A stretch of 64,000 bases of DNA, taken from NCBI GenBank assembly GCA_964353185.1, contig CAYGUV010000002.1, forward strand, positions 132,618-196,617. The letters run 5' to 3'. Shown piece after piece: positions 17,931 to 26,157 of this stretch. The DNA comes from GCA-2708415 sp964353185 (GTDB lineage: Bacteria; Pseudomonadota; Alphaproteobacteria; Micavibrionales; Micavibrionaceae). The notes under the pieces were generated by a model. The model did no database searches. It saw nothing but the letters and a program-made list of their open reading frames with translations, and was not told the origin of the DNA. Numbering within the stretch: the stretch's first letter is position 1; the number at the start of each line of letters is the position of its first letter. The position numbers were made by a program, and so were the translations under genes.

Positions 17931-20900
17931 TAATTATGGCTGGTTCCATTAATGACCAACGAAGCTTGAGAAGTGTCACCATCTGCATCTTTAATAACAT
18001 AGCAGAATGTGTCAGATCCAACTTCACCATCTGTTTGTCCACTCACTTCACTTAATAAGAATGATGGACCTTTAAATTGTGGGCCACCAACAAGGTCAAT
18101 ACGTGTGATTTCTGAACCATATCCAGATACATCCTGAGTAAAGGCACCATTTGTGACTTGGCCAGATGATAAATTCACTGTTTCCGTTACAACATCACCG
18201 TTTTCAAGATAAACTTTGTATGTGAAATCTTTATCAACATTATTGGCACCAATTTCAGTGATGGTGAAAGATGCGCTATCAACTGATTCATCAAAGCGTA
18301 CTTCTAATGTTTCGATTGAATCACGGCTGATAACTTTATCAGAACGGTTTCCAAGGATACCAACACCACTTCCATCTGCGGTATTAACCCAAGTCAGATC
18401 TTCACCGTTATTTGATGAAATTATAATACCACTCTCACTAATAGAGCTTTGGATACCAACAACATCTGCGCTTGTAATTGCAAACGCAACAGTTGTTCCC
18501 GCGGCTGTACCATTAGGTGTGTAGGTGTAATCGCCATTTGAGTTAATTTTTAAGACACCGTAATCACCATTGATAGTTGTCGTTCCCTGTTCTGCAACAA
18601 CGAATGTCTTTCCATCAAACTTGATTTTTGAAACACATCCAGCGCCATCAAAACCATAATCATCATTTTCGGTAACATTTCCAACCAACACATCACCATC
18701 AGTAATGCGTGTGTCATCGTGCGCTTTTGGACCATCGTCATGCAGATCAACAATAATCATCGCTGTACCCGTGTCACCATCTGCGTCTGTGATTTTCACA
18801 CCAAATTTCAACCAGATCACATCATCTGCATCTGTTGCATCAGGATGATCAATCGCTTGGAATTGAGTATAAGTATACTCACCAGATGCTGGATCGATAG
18901 ACAATGTAAACACAATCGCACCAGATGCTAACGCACCTGTATATGTATTGTTTGTGCTTGTTACTATCACATTATCACCGCCAGATTTCAGCTGTTGATC
19001 TTGGCCACCAACTTGATATTTCGCTTGGAAAGTATCTGTTGTCATGATTGAACCGGCACCGTCTTCACCAAAATCAAAGTTTAACTTATGCGTATAGCTA
19101 ATTTCACCATTTGCATCTGCATCACTTTCATCAATAGGCTTCGCCTTATCATGGATGACTGGACCATCATCAAGAACTTTAACAGTCAATGTAGTTGACG
19201 CAGTGTCACCATCTTTATCTGTTGCAACAACACCAAAGTTCAAGTTAATCGCATCATTTGGATTATTTGTATTTGGATGATCAAGAACACCTGTTTGGGT
19301 GTAAAGATAGTCACCATCTTCTTGGATCGCCAAAGTAAAGATTGTCTCTGTTCCTGCTTTACCAGTGTAAACACCAGCAGTCGTATCATAGGTTACAACA
19401 ACCGCAACACCGCCACTTGTAAGGGCAACAGAACTTGTAAAGGTATCATTTCCTTTAATTGTTCCAGGGCCATCATTGAAGAAGTTTGCTTCAATCTTTC
19501 CTGTGTCAGTTAAGTTACCAGCATCAAGATTTGTCTCATCAACAACTTCATTCGCAGGCTTAACAATGATTGGTGTATCATTTTCAAGCGCAACATTGAT
19601 TGTTAATGTCGCGGTGGCTGTATCACCATCAAAATCTTCGATTGTGTAACCAAATACATCCTGAACAGTTTCATTGCTCACACCGTCATTGGCTTTGTAA
19701 GTGTAATCACCATTTGAGGCAATTTTCAATACACCATATGTGCCATTAATCGTTGTTGTTCCTGTTTCGGCCACATCATATTCAACGCCACCAAATGTAA
19801 CTTTGATAACTGAACCAGCGCCGTCGAAACCGTACTCATCGTTCGTGATAACCGTGCCACTTGTTGTGTCACCTTCATCAACTGAGTCAGTATCATCACT
19901 TGCACGTGGACCATCATCATGAAGATCAACAACGATCATCGCTGTATCTGTGTCACCGTCTTTATCAGTGATTTGAACACCAAATTTCAACCAAATAACA
20001 TCATCTGGGTTTGTATCATCAGGATGATCAATTGGTTGCACTTGCGTATAAGTATATTGACCAGAAGTTGGATCAATTACTAATGTAAACACAATCGCAC
20101 CAGACGCTGTTGTTCCTGTGTAGCTGTTATCTGTACTTGTAACAGTTACGTCTTCACCACCAGCTTTCAACTGTTGGTCTGAACCACCAACCTGATATTT
20201 CGTTTGGAAAGTATCTGTTGTTGTGATCGCACCCGCGCCATCTTCACCAAAGTCAAAGTTTAATGTGTGCGTATAGCTTAGCTCACCATTTGCATCCGCA
20301 TCAGTTTCGTCGATTGGACGCTTTTTCTCTGAGATCTGAGGACCATCGTCGTAAACATTTACTGATAATGTTGTTGATGCTGTATCACCATTTTCATCTG
20401 TGGCTGTTACACCAAAGTTTAATGTCACAAAATCATTTGGATCTGTTGCATCTGGGTGATCAATCGCTTCAAACTGTGTGAATACATATTCACCGTTATC
20501 TTCAATATCAACACGGAAAACAATAACACCATCTTCACGTGTACCAATGTAACTATTTCCTTCAACTGTCACCTCAACTGGCTTATCACATGATGTGAGA
20601 TCGCCATTTGATGCTGTAAATTTACCATCAGGATCGATTGTTCCATCTTCCCCTTTAAAGTCAGCAATAATTGTACCATCAAGGGTTAAGTTACCAGCAT
20701 CTAGGTTTGTTTCATCAACACCTTCAACTTCTGGCTTAATGATAATTGGTGTTTCATTTGTTGGTTGAACCAAAATACAAATTTCTGCTTGTGATGTATC
20801 GCCATCAAAATCTTCGATTGTATAAGTAAATTCATCTTTAACAGTCTCAATTTCTACCTGACGAACTTCAATTTCCGCCAATAAGAATGAAGGACCCGCA

Positions 20901-23900
20901 CCTTTTGGACCACCAACAAGATCAATACGTGTGATTTCTGAACCATATCCAGAAACATCTTGTGTAAATAATCCGTTTGTTACCAAAGCCGCATCCAATG
21001 TGATTGTTTCTGTTACAACAGAACCATCTGCTAGATAAACATTATAAGTAAAATCTTTACCAACATTATTGTCACCAATATCAGCCAAGGTAAATGTTGC
21101 TTCATCGGCAGGCTCATCAAAGCGAAGCTCTAATGTTTCTACAGTATCACGCGTGATGACTTTGTCAGAACGGTTACCAGCGATACCGACGCCACTTCCC
21201 AAATTCGTTATTGCAACAAATGTCAGGTCTTCACCATTATTTGATGTGATCGTAATACCATTTTGAGAGATTGAGTTTTGAATTCCATCAACATCTGTCG
21301 ATTCTGGCTTAAACGTATTTGTTGAAGTAACAGTCGTTGTGCCATCAATATCATCGTTAGCAGTGTAAGTGTAATCACCGTTAGATTGAATTTCCAACTT
21401 ACCGTAGTTACCGTCAATCGTTGTAACGCCTACTTCACTGACTGGGTATGTCGTTCCTTCAAATTCAACATTAAGAACACGGCCTGCGCCATCTTCACCA
21501 TATTCATCATTGTTTGTAACATTACCTGTTGCAACATTACTTTCATCAACAGTGAAAACATCATCCGCAGCAACTGGACCATCATCAAGGACACGTACCG
21601 TCACAGAAGTTTCTGCTGTATCGCCATCTTTATCCGTGGCAACAACACCAAAGTTAAGATCAATTGAATCATTTGGATCCGTTGAATCTGGGTGATCTAA
21701 AACGCCTGTTTGCGTGTAAACATAATCACCATTTTCTTGGATTGCCAAAGTAAAGATTTCTTCAGTTCCCGCAGTACCTGTGTAAACACCAGCATCCGCA
21801 TCATAAGTCACAAGAACGGCAATACCACCACTTGTAAGCGCTACAGAACTTGTAAAGCTATCATTTCCTTTGATTGTTCCAGGACCATCATTAAAGAAAT
21901 TTGCTTCAATTGTTCCTGTGTCTGTTAAATTACCCGCATCAAGATTTGTTTCATCAACAATTTCTACTGCCGGCTTAATAATAACAGGCGTATCGTTCAA
22001 TGGGTTTACTTCGAATGAAATTTCCGCTGTATCTTGGTCACCGTCAAAATCCTCAAGAACATATTCAAATGTATCTGTTCCTTCTGGATTATTGTCATTT
22101 GCCTTATAGCTGTATGATCCATCAGACGATAATGTAAGAACACCATATGTCCCATTAATTGTTACTGGTGCACCGCCAACTGGAACAGCTGTTGTTACGC
22201 CATTAAAGATAACTTCAACAACATTATTTGGCTTATCTTCGCCCAACTCATCATTATCTGTCACGTTACCGCTAACGGTCGCGCTTTCATCTAATGTTGT
22301 TGTACCATCATCATATGCAACTGGTGCATCATCATAAACAAGAATGTTGATGTTACCCATTGCTTCGTCACCATCTGCATCAACCGCAAGAACGGCAAAA
22401 TCTAATGTGATTGCATCATTCGGGTCTGTTGCATCTGCATGGTCAAGGTGTGAGAATAACTGGAATGTATATGTCCCATCTTCACGAACTTCTAATGTAA
22501 AGATAACTTCGTCACCCGCTTTACCAGTATATGTGTTGCCTTCCAATGTTGTTACAACAGGTACATTATTTGATGTTAAGGTACCACCAAGCAACGATCC
22601 GCCCGCAACCACATTATCTTGTGGAACAACTTGACCACCACCATCAGCACCAAAATCAACGTCTAAATCACCGTTAAAGATCATCGGACCAGGTGTAAGA
22701 TTTGTTTCATCAACAGCCAAGCTTTCATCAACTGCTACTGGCTCACCATCTGGTGTAACTGTGATGTCTAATTTTGCTGTATCTGTATCACCATCACGGT
22801 CCGTTAATGTGTATGTGAAACTATCAACCCCATCTGGGTCGTTTTCGTTTGCAACATAAGTATATGTTCCGTCACTATTAATTGTTAACTCACCATAATT
22901 ACCAGTGATTGTCTGGCTGCCATTTGCAGGAATAACAAAATTTGTTCCTTCAAAATTTACATTTGTTACAGTATTCGCAACGTCTTCACTTAATTCATCA
23001 TTAGGAACAACGCTTCCTGTAATTGTCTGACCTTCTTCTGCGCCATTAATATCATCATTCGCAACAGGGCCATCATCCGCAATATTAATTGTGATTGTAC
23101 CTTCGTCTTGCGACCCGTCGTTTGATACGATTTGAACACCAAAGTCGATTGAAATAATATCATCTGCATCATCTGAATCTGGGTGATCCAAAGGTGCATT
23201 TTGTGTGTAAACATATTCCGCCGTGTCTGGGTCAATTGCCAATGTAAAGATGACATCACCATTTGGTGTTGTCCCAACATAGCTATTTCCATTTTGGTTA
23301 ATTGTTACTGGCTGACCATTTGAGAATAATGGTGTTGATGGCGCGCTTGCACCATTTGCAGAAATTTCTGATAAGTCTGCGCCAAATGATGTATCCAAAA
23401 CATCCTGATAAACCAAAGGACCTAAATCAAAGTTAGTCTCATCAACATCACCTGATGAATCACCAATTGTTGGCACATCATCTTTAACCAAAATACGGAT
23501 AATGTCGTTGGCTGTATCGCCATCACCATCAACGATCTGAATTGGAAAATCTAAATTGATAATATCATTCGGGTTTGTTGTATCTGCATGGTCTAACGTA
23601 CCTACTAATTCAAATGTGTATGAACCATCATCGTTAATCTGCATTGTAAAGATTGTTTCCGTTCCTGCAGTTCCTGTATATGTCCCTGTTGCATCATCAT
23701 AGGCAACATCAACTGGCACACCATTTGATGTCAGCGCATTGTTTAAGCGTGATCCACCAGACGCAAAATCGCCCGTTGCACCAAACGATTGAACGCCATC
23801 ATAACCACCATCTAAAACGGCATTACCAGTAACGATTACATTACCATCTGTCTCATCGACAACATTTTGATCGCCTTGAATTGTTGGGCCATCATCTTTA

Positions 23901-25645
23901 ACATTAACGGTAAATGAGCCTTCTTTTGTGTCACCATCAAAATCTGTGATGAATGCGCCAAAGTTAATTGCAATTGAATCATCAGGGTTCGTTGCATCTG
24001 GGTGATCCAATGGGCCAGACATGATGAATTCATATTCACCCGTTGCTGGGTCAATTTCTACTGTAAAAATAACCGCTGTTCCTGCTGTACCAATATAAGT
24101 ATTTGTTGCGTCATTATATCCAACTTGGACAGGCACGCCATTTGATGTCAAAGGCACGCTTGATGTAACAGAATCTGTTCCACCAAATGTTGCGCCAACA
24201 TCTTGACCAGCATCGGCAAAGAATTGGCCATTTACTGTGATATTACCAGCTGCATCTGCATTTGTTTCATCAACTGTTTGGTCAACTTGTGACAATACGA
24301 TTGGTGCATCATCTAAAACATTAACTTGAACATTTACGTTAACAGCGTCTCCATCACGATCAGTTGCAACAATACCAAAATCTAAGCAGATTGGCTCATT
24401 ATCGTTTGCTGTATCACCATGGTCAAATGGCGCTACTTGCGTGTAAGTATACTCACCAGTTTCAACATCTAAAACAAATGTAAAAACTGTGTTGCCACCT
24501 GCTGTACCGATATACCCATCGGCTGTTGGCGTAACCTCAACTTTTACACCACCAGATGTTAGCTCAACACCTGCAACATCACATGTTGCAGCAAAATTAC
24601 CATTTGGCCCTAAACTACCGACACCATCAGATCCAAAATTAACATTAACGTCACCAGATGCCACCAATGGACCACTAGCAAGATTTGTTTCATCTAATGT
24701 TAAGGCATCTGGGCGCATACCTGGACGACCATTTGGCGCTGTTTGCTCTTCTAAGAATAATTCTTGATCAAACTGTGGCGCGTTATAACGCAATGCTGTT
24801 GGCCCTAATGGTCCAATTGCATCGGGCGCTTCAAATGTTATATCAACAGCTTCACTGTTAAAACGGTTTCCGCCTGATGCGACTGCTCCATTTTCACCAG
24901 CAGCAGTTTCAATTTGGTTCAACTGGGCTGCTAAAGCATCTTCGCCAGCGGCCGCTTCAATTTCATTTAATCGCTGCGCAACTGAATCTGACTCTGGTTC
25001 AGCTTTTGGCTTTACAAGCGCAACTGTTTCTTCACCTTCTGTTTCGCCTTCAACAATGTCATCGACATCTGTTACTTCCGTCAAAACATTTTCTTCAACT
25101 ACAGCAGCGTCAGCAACTGTTAATTCTTCAGGAAGTTGCCCCGCAACGACTTGATCATAATTGTTAATCACAACTTGTGAGCCATCTGCGAAAGTCAAAA
25201 TCATTTGACCATCTTTTGTCTCAACCAATGCAGCATTTTTTGGATCAAAATCACAAACGTAATTCACACCTTCTTCGATGTTCATTTCTTGTGTTGTGTT
25301 TGCATCTGGCTTTGAAATCGTTTGCGTAGAAGCATCACCCGCAGCTGTTTCAACATTATTCAACGCAACAGGATTTAACGGAGCACTCGTTAAAATTGTG
25401 GCATCTACCAATGTTCCATCACTTAAGTATAAAAGATTTCCACCTTCAGTGAAGCTATCAAAATTTGTAATATTGACCTGACCGCCATCTTCGAATGAAA
25501 TAATCAATTCGCCTTGTGGTCCAATTGCTAAACCTTCAATATCGGCAACGTCGTAATTTAAGCGCGCTGAAGAATCATTTGGAATCTCATGATTTAAAAC
25601 TGATTCATTATCTGGTTGTGTTAAAATTACTGTGTTACTTGTCAT
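17549..25645 (-). CDS. Giant repeat adhesin secreted by type I secretion (LapA-like, RTX C-terminus)
   Basis: This is a 2,698-residue acidic protein predicted to be exported by the adjacent type I system and to work in surface attachment or biofilm formation. Residues 1-315 form an N-terminal region with a duplicated beta motif (LIISFEDGGQVNITNFD near 47 and MILTFADGSQVVINNYD near 148) and three [TA]AAG motifs at 100, 231 and 247. From about residue 318 there are ten 'DETN' repeats of about 135 residues of T1SS-143 type, mixed with five cadherin-like blocks ending in F.Y...D.DGDT. Blocks three and five carry the same extra domain of about 150 residues. The last 125 residues hold RTX nonapeptides (GGAGDDILRGGLGKDTF) and a type I C-terminal secretion signal. 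AGGAG lies about nine bases before the ATG. The ligand is unknown. Confidence 0.93.
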   Translation of the reverse strand: MTSNTVILTQPDNESVLNHEIPNDSSARLNYDVADIEGLAIGPQGELIISFEDGGQVNITNFDSFTEGGNLLYLSDGTLVDATILTSAPLNPVALNNVETAAGDASTQTISKPDANTTQEMNIEEGVNYVCDFDPKNAALVETKDGQMILTFADGSQVVINNYDQVVAGQLPEELTVADAAVVEENVLTEVTDVDDIVEGETEGEETVALVKPKAEPESDSVAQRLNEIEAAAGEDALAAQLNQIETAAGENGAVASGGNRFNSEAVDITFEAPDAIGPLGPTALRYNAPQFDQELFLEEQTAPNGRPGMRPDALTLDETNLASGPLVASGDVNVNFGSDGVGSLGPNGNFAATCDVAGVELTSGGVKVEVTPTADGYIGTAGGNTVFTFVLDVETGEYTYTQVAPFDHGDTANDNEPICLDFGIVATDRDGDAVNVNVQVNVLDDAPIVLSQVDQTVDETNADAAGNITVNGQFFADAGQDVGATFGGTDSVTSSVPLTSNGVPVQVGYNDATNTYIGTAGTAVIFTVEIDPATGEYEFIMSGPLDHPDATNPDDSIAINFGAFITDFDGDTKEGSFTVNVKDDGPTIQGDQNVVDETDGNVIVTGNAVLDGGYDGVQSFGATGDFASGGSRLNNALTSNGVPVDVAYDDATGTYTGTAGTETIFTMQINDDGSYTFELVGTLDHADTTNPNDIINLDFPIQIVDGDGDTANDIIRILVKDDVPTIGDSSGDVDETNFDLGPLVYQDVLDTSFGADLSEISANGASAPSTPLFSNGQPVTINQNGNSYVGTTPNGDVIFTLAIDPDTAEYVYTQNAPLDHPDSDDADDIISIDFGVQIVSNDGSQDEGTITINIADDGPVANDDINGAEEGQTITGSVVPNDELSEDVANTVTNVNFEGTNFVIPANGSQTITGNYGELTINSDGTYTYVANENDPDGVDSFTYTLTDRDGDTDTAKLDITVTPDGEPVAVDESLAVDETNLTPGPMIFNGDLDVDFGADGGGQVVPQDNVVAGGSLLGGTLTSNNVPVVTTLEGNTYTGKAGDEVIFTLEVREDGTYTFQLFSHLDHADATDPNDAITLDFAVLAVDADGDEAMGNINILVYDDAPVAYDDGTTTLDESATVSGNVTDNDELGEDKPNNVVEVIFNGVTTAVPVGGAPVTINGTYGVLTLSSDGSYSYKANDNNPEGTDTFEYVLEDFDGDQDTAEISFEVNPLNDTPVIIKPAVEIVDETNLDAGNLTDTGTIEANFFNDGPGTIKGNDSFTSSVALTSGGIAVLVTYDADAGVYTGTAGTEEIFTLAIQENGDYVYTQTGVLDHPDSTDPNDSIDLNFGVVATDKDGDTAETSVTVRVLDDGPVAADDVFTVDESNVATGNVTNNDEYGEDGAGRVLNVEFEGTTYPVSEVGVTTIDGNYGKLEIQSNGDYTYTANDDIDGTTTVTSTNTFKPESTDVDGIQNSISQNGITITSNNGEDLTFVAITNLGSGVGIAGNRSDKVITRDTVETLELRFDEPADEATFTLADIGDNNVGKDFTYNVYLADGSVVTETITLDAALVTNGLFTQDVSGYGSEITRIDLVGGPKGAGPSFLLAEIEVRQVEIETVKDEFTYTIEDFDGDTSQAEICILVQPTNETPIIIKPEVEGVDETNLDAGNLTLDGTIIADFKGEDGTIDPDGKFTASNGDLTSCDKPVEVTVEGNSYIGTREDGVIVFRVDIEDNGEYVFTQFEAIDHPDATDPNDFVTLNFGVTATDENGDTASTTLSVNVYDDGPQISEKKRPIDETDADANGELSYTHTLNFDFGEDGAGAITTTDTFQTKYQVGGSDQQLKAGGEDVTVTSTDNSYTGTTASGAIVFTLVIDPTSGQYTYTQVQPIDHPDDTNPDDVIWLKFGVQITDKDGDTDTAMIVVDLHDDGPRASDDTDSVDEGDTTSGTVITNDEYGFDGAGSVIKVTFGGVEYDVAETGTTTINGTYGVLKIASNGDYTYKANDGVSNETVQDVFGYTIEDFDGDTATATLTINVALENDTPIIVKPANEVVDETNLDAGNLTDTGKIEANFFNDGPGTIKGNDTFTSSVALTSGGVAVVVTYDTTAGVYTGKAGTETIFTLAIQEDGDYLYTQTGVLDHPNTNNPNDAINLNFGVVATDKDGDTASTTLTVKVLDDGPVIHDKAKPIDESDADANGEISYTHKLNFDFGEDGAGSIMTTDTFQAKYQVGGQDQQLKSGGDNVIVTSTNNTYTGALASGAIVFTLSIDPASGEYTYTQFQAIDHPDATDADDVIWLKFGVKITDADGDTGTAMIIVDLHDDGPKAHDDTRITDGDVLVGNVTENDDYGFDGAGCVSKIKFDGKTFVVAEQGTTTINGDYGVLKINSNGDYTYTPNGTAAGTTVAFAITSADVVGIQSSISESGIIISSNNGEDLTWVNTADGSGVGILGNRSDKVISRDSIETLEVRFDESVDSASFTITEIGANNVDKDFTYKVYLENGDVVTETVNLSSGQVTNGAFTQDVSGYGSEITRIDLVGGPQFKGPSFLLSEVSGQTDGEVGSDTFCYVIKDADGDTSQASLVINGTSHNYIQGDDGHNTLYGTDGDDFIYGGAGDDILRGGLGKDTFLFNAINEGLDTIKDFNTVEDTLDLSNVLTGFEAGEDINDFLFAVQENGDTTLFVDANGGGALDDATALVTLENDIVSIDDLVARSSIIV
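18040..18500 (-). repeat. Inserted domain copy 2 inside the fifth cadherin-like block
   Basis: This encodes about 150 residues (roughly 2384-2536) running from AFAITSADVVGIQ to GPSFLLSEVSG. It matches copy 1 at 20855-21345 over its length, with shared motifs ISSNNGEDLT, GNRSDKVI.RD and QDVSGYGSEITRIDLVGGP. Both copies interrupt the block between the NGDYTY strand and the final F.Y.I.D.DGDTSQA strand. Confidence 0.8.
18700..24700 (-). repeat. Array of ten T1SS-143 'DETN' repeats with interleaved cadherin-like blocks
   Basis: Repeats begin at about 24694, 24280, 23862, 23450, 22720, 21960, 20720, 20320, 19540 and 19135 on the minus strand. Each opens with a DET/DES motif, has a Y.GTAG...IFT core and LDHPD, and ends DDGP. 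Cadherin-like blocks start near 23060, 22300, 21555, 19885 and 18700. The repeats near 21960 and 19540 encode nearly identical proteins, as do those near 20320 and 19135. At DNA level they differ mainly at synonymous positions. Confidence 0.85.
20855..21345 (-). repeat. Inserted domain copy 1 inside the third cadherin-like block
   Basis: This encodes about 160 residues (roughly 1434-1597) from TNTFKPESTDVDGIQ to GPSFLLAEIEV. The sequence looks like a beta-sandwich module, with alternating Thr/Val-rich strands, and is not itself a DETN repeat. The copy at 18040-18500 is its close relative. Confidence 0.8.
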
Positions 25646-25690
25646 TGGATGTGCTCCTGTAATTAAAGTCCAATTAATTTATAAAGTGCT

Positions 25691-25706
25691 CTCTATTTAT
25701 ATAGAG
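25691..25706 (-). repeat. Leader hairpin 46 bases upstream of the adhesin start
   Basis: CTCTAT (25691-25696) and ATAGAG (25701-25706) form a perfect six-base-pair stem with a four-base loop. There is no T run after it, so it is not an obvious terminator. It could stabilise the leader or be chance in AT-rich DNA. Confidence 0.3.
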
Positions 25707-25755
25707 GCCGTATTCTGTTTCAATTCCCACCTGAGTTACATACTCTTTTTTGTCA

Positions 25756-25798
25756 CGAAACGCCATAGTATTAACAAAAAATTAATAATATGTCAACA
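25756..25798 (-). promoter_or_regulatory. Candidate sigma-70-type promoter of the adhesin gene
   Basis: On the minus strand there is a consensus TTGACA (25798-25793), and 17 bases later TAATAC, a weak -10 match; TACTAT lies a little further. Transcription would begin about 115 bases before the adhesin ATG. The -10 box is poor, so the call is tentative. Confidence 0.35.
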
Positions 25799-26048
25799 AT
25801 TATGTTAAATTATTTTTACGTAAGTATGGAAAAAACTACCAGAATTCATGCCCCTTCGCAAATACAATCTAAACAATACAAAAAGCTTCTTACTAAAACG
25901 TTAAAACTGTAAAATAACTCATCTATTATGGTAACAATAGTAACAAATATTTCCCTTTAAAAACAATTTGTTGCCCAGAAATGTTTATACGTATGTATTT
26001 ACGGCCTTTCATAAAGAAATATATTTATTGAAAAGAAACGTAAAAAAC

Positions 26049-26085
26049 ATAAAAAAAGCCCCGATTTTTCATCGGGGCTTCTTAT
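26049..26085 (-). terminator. Rho-independent terminator of serA
   Basis: On the minus strand AAGCCCCGAT (26080-26071) pairs perfectly with ATCGGGGCTT (26065-26056) across a five-base loop and is followed by a T run. It lies about 80 bases downstream of the serA stop and isolates serA from the adhesin promoter region. Confidence 0.9.
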
Positions 26086-26157
26086 ATATAGTCTTAATGT
26101 AGTTGCAAAATCATGCATTTATTAAGATTAAGGGGTAAAATTTCGCTATTCATTAGC

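Larger units (their letters stand above)
25646..26157. other. 512-bp intergenic region upstream of the adhesin gene
   Basis: This AT-rich stretch without a credible gene lies between the adhesin start and the serA stop; both genes are on the minus strand. It holds the serA terminator (26049-26085), a candidate adhesin promoter (TTGACA at 25798-25793), a small leader hairpin (25691-25706) and TACGTA-containing motifs near 25819 and 25990. The length fits a regulated promoter. I see no small ORF with a ribosome binding site. Confidence 0.5.

Noticed and set aside
18700..24700. CRISPR-like regular repetition
   Set aside because: The repeats are about 400 bases, coding, in frame and diverged. 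There are no short identical repeats with unique spacers and no cas genes.
18216..25481. Many open frames of 60-100 codons on the plus strand opposite the adhesin
   Set aside because: They follow from the repeated, Asp/Thr/Gly-biased codons of the adhesin. They recur with the repeats, lack ribosome binding sites and encode no recognisable domains.
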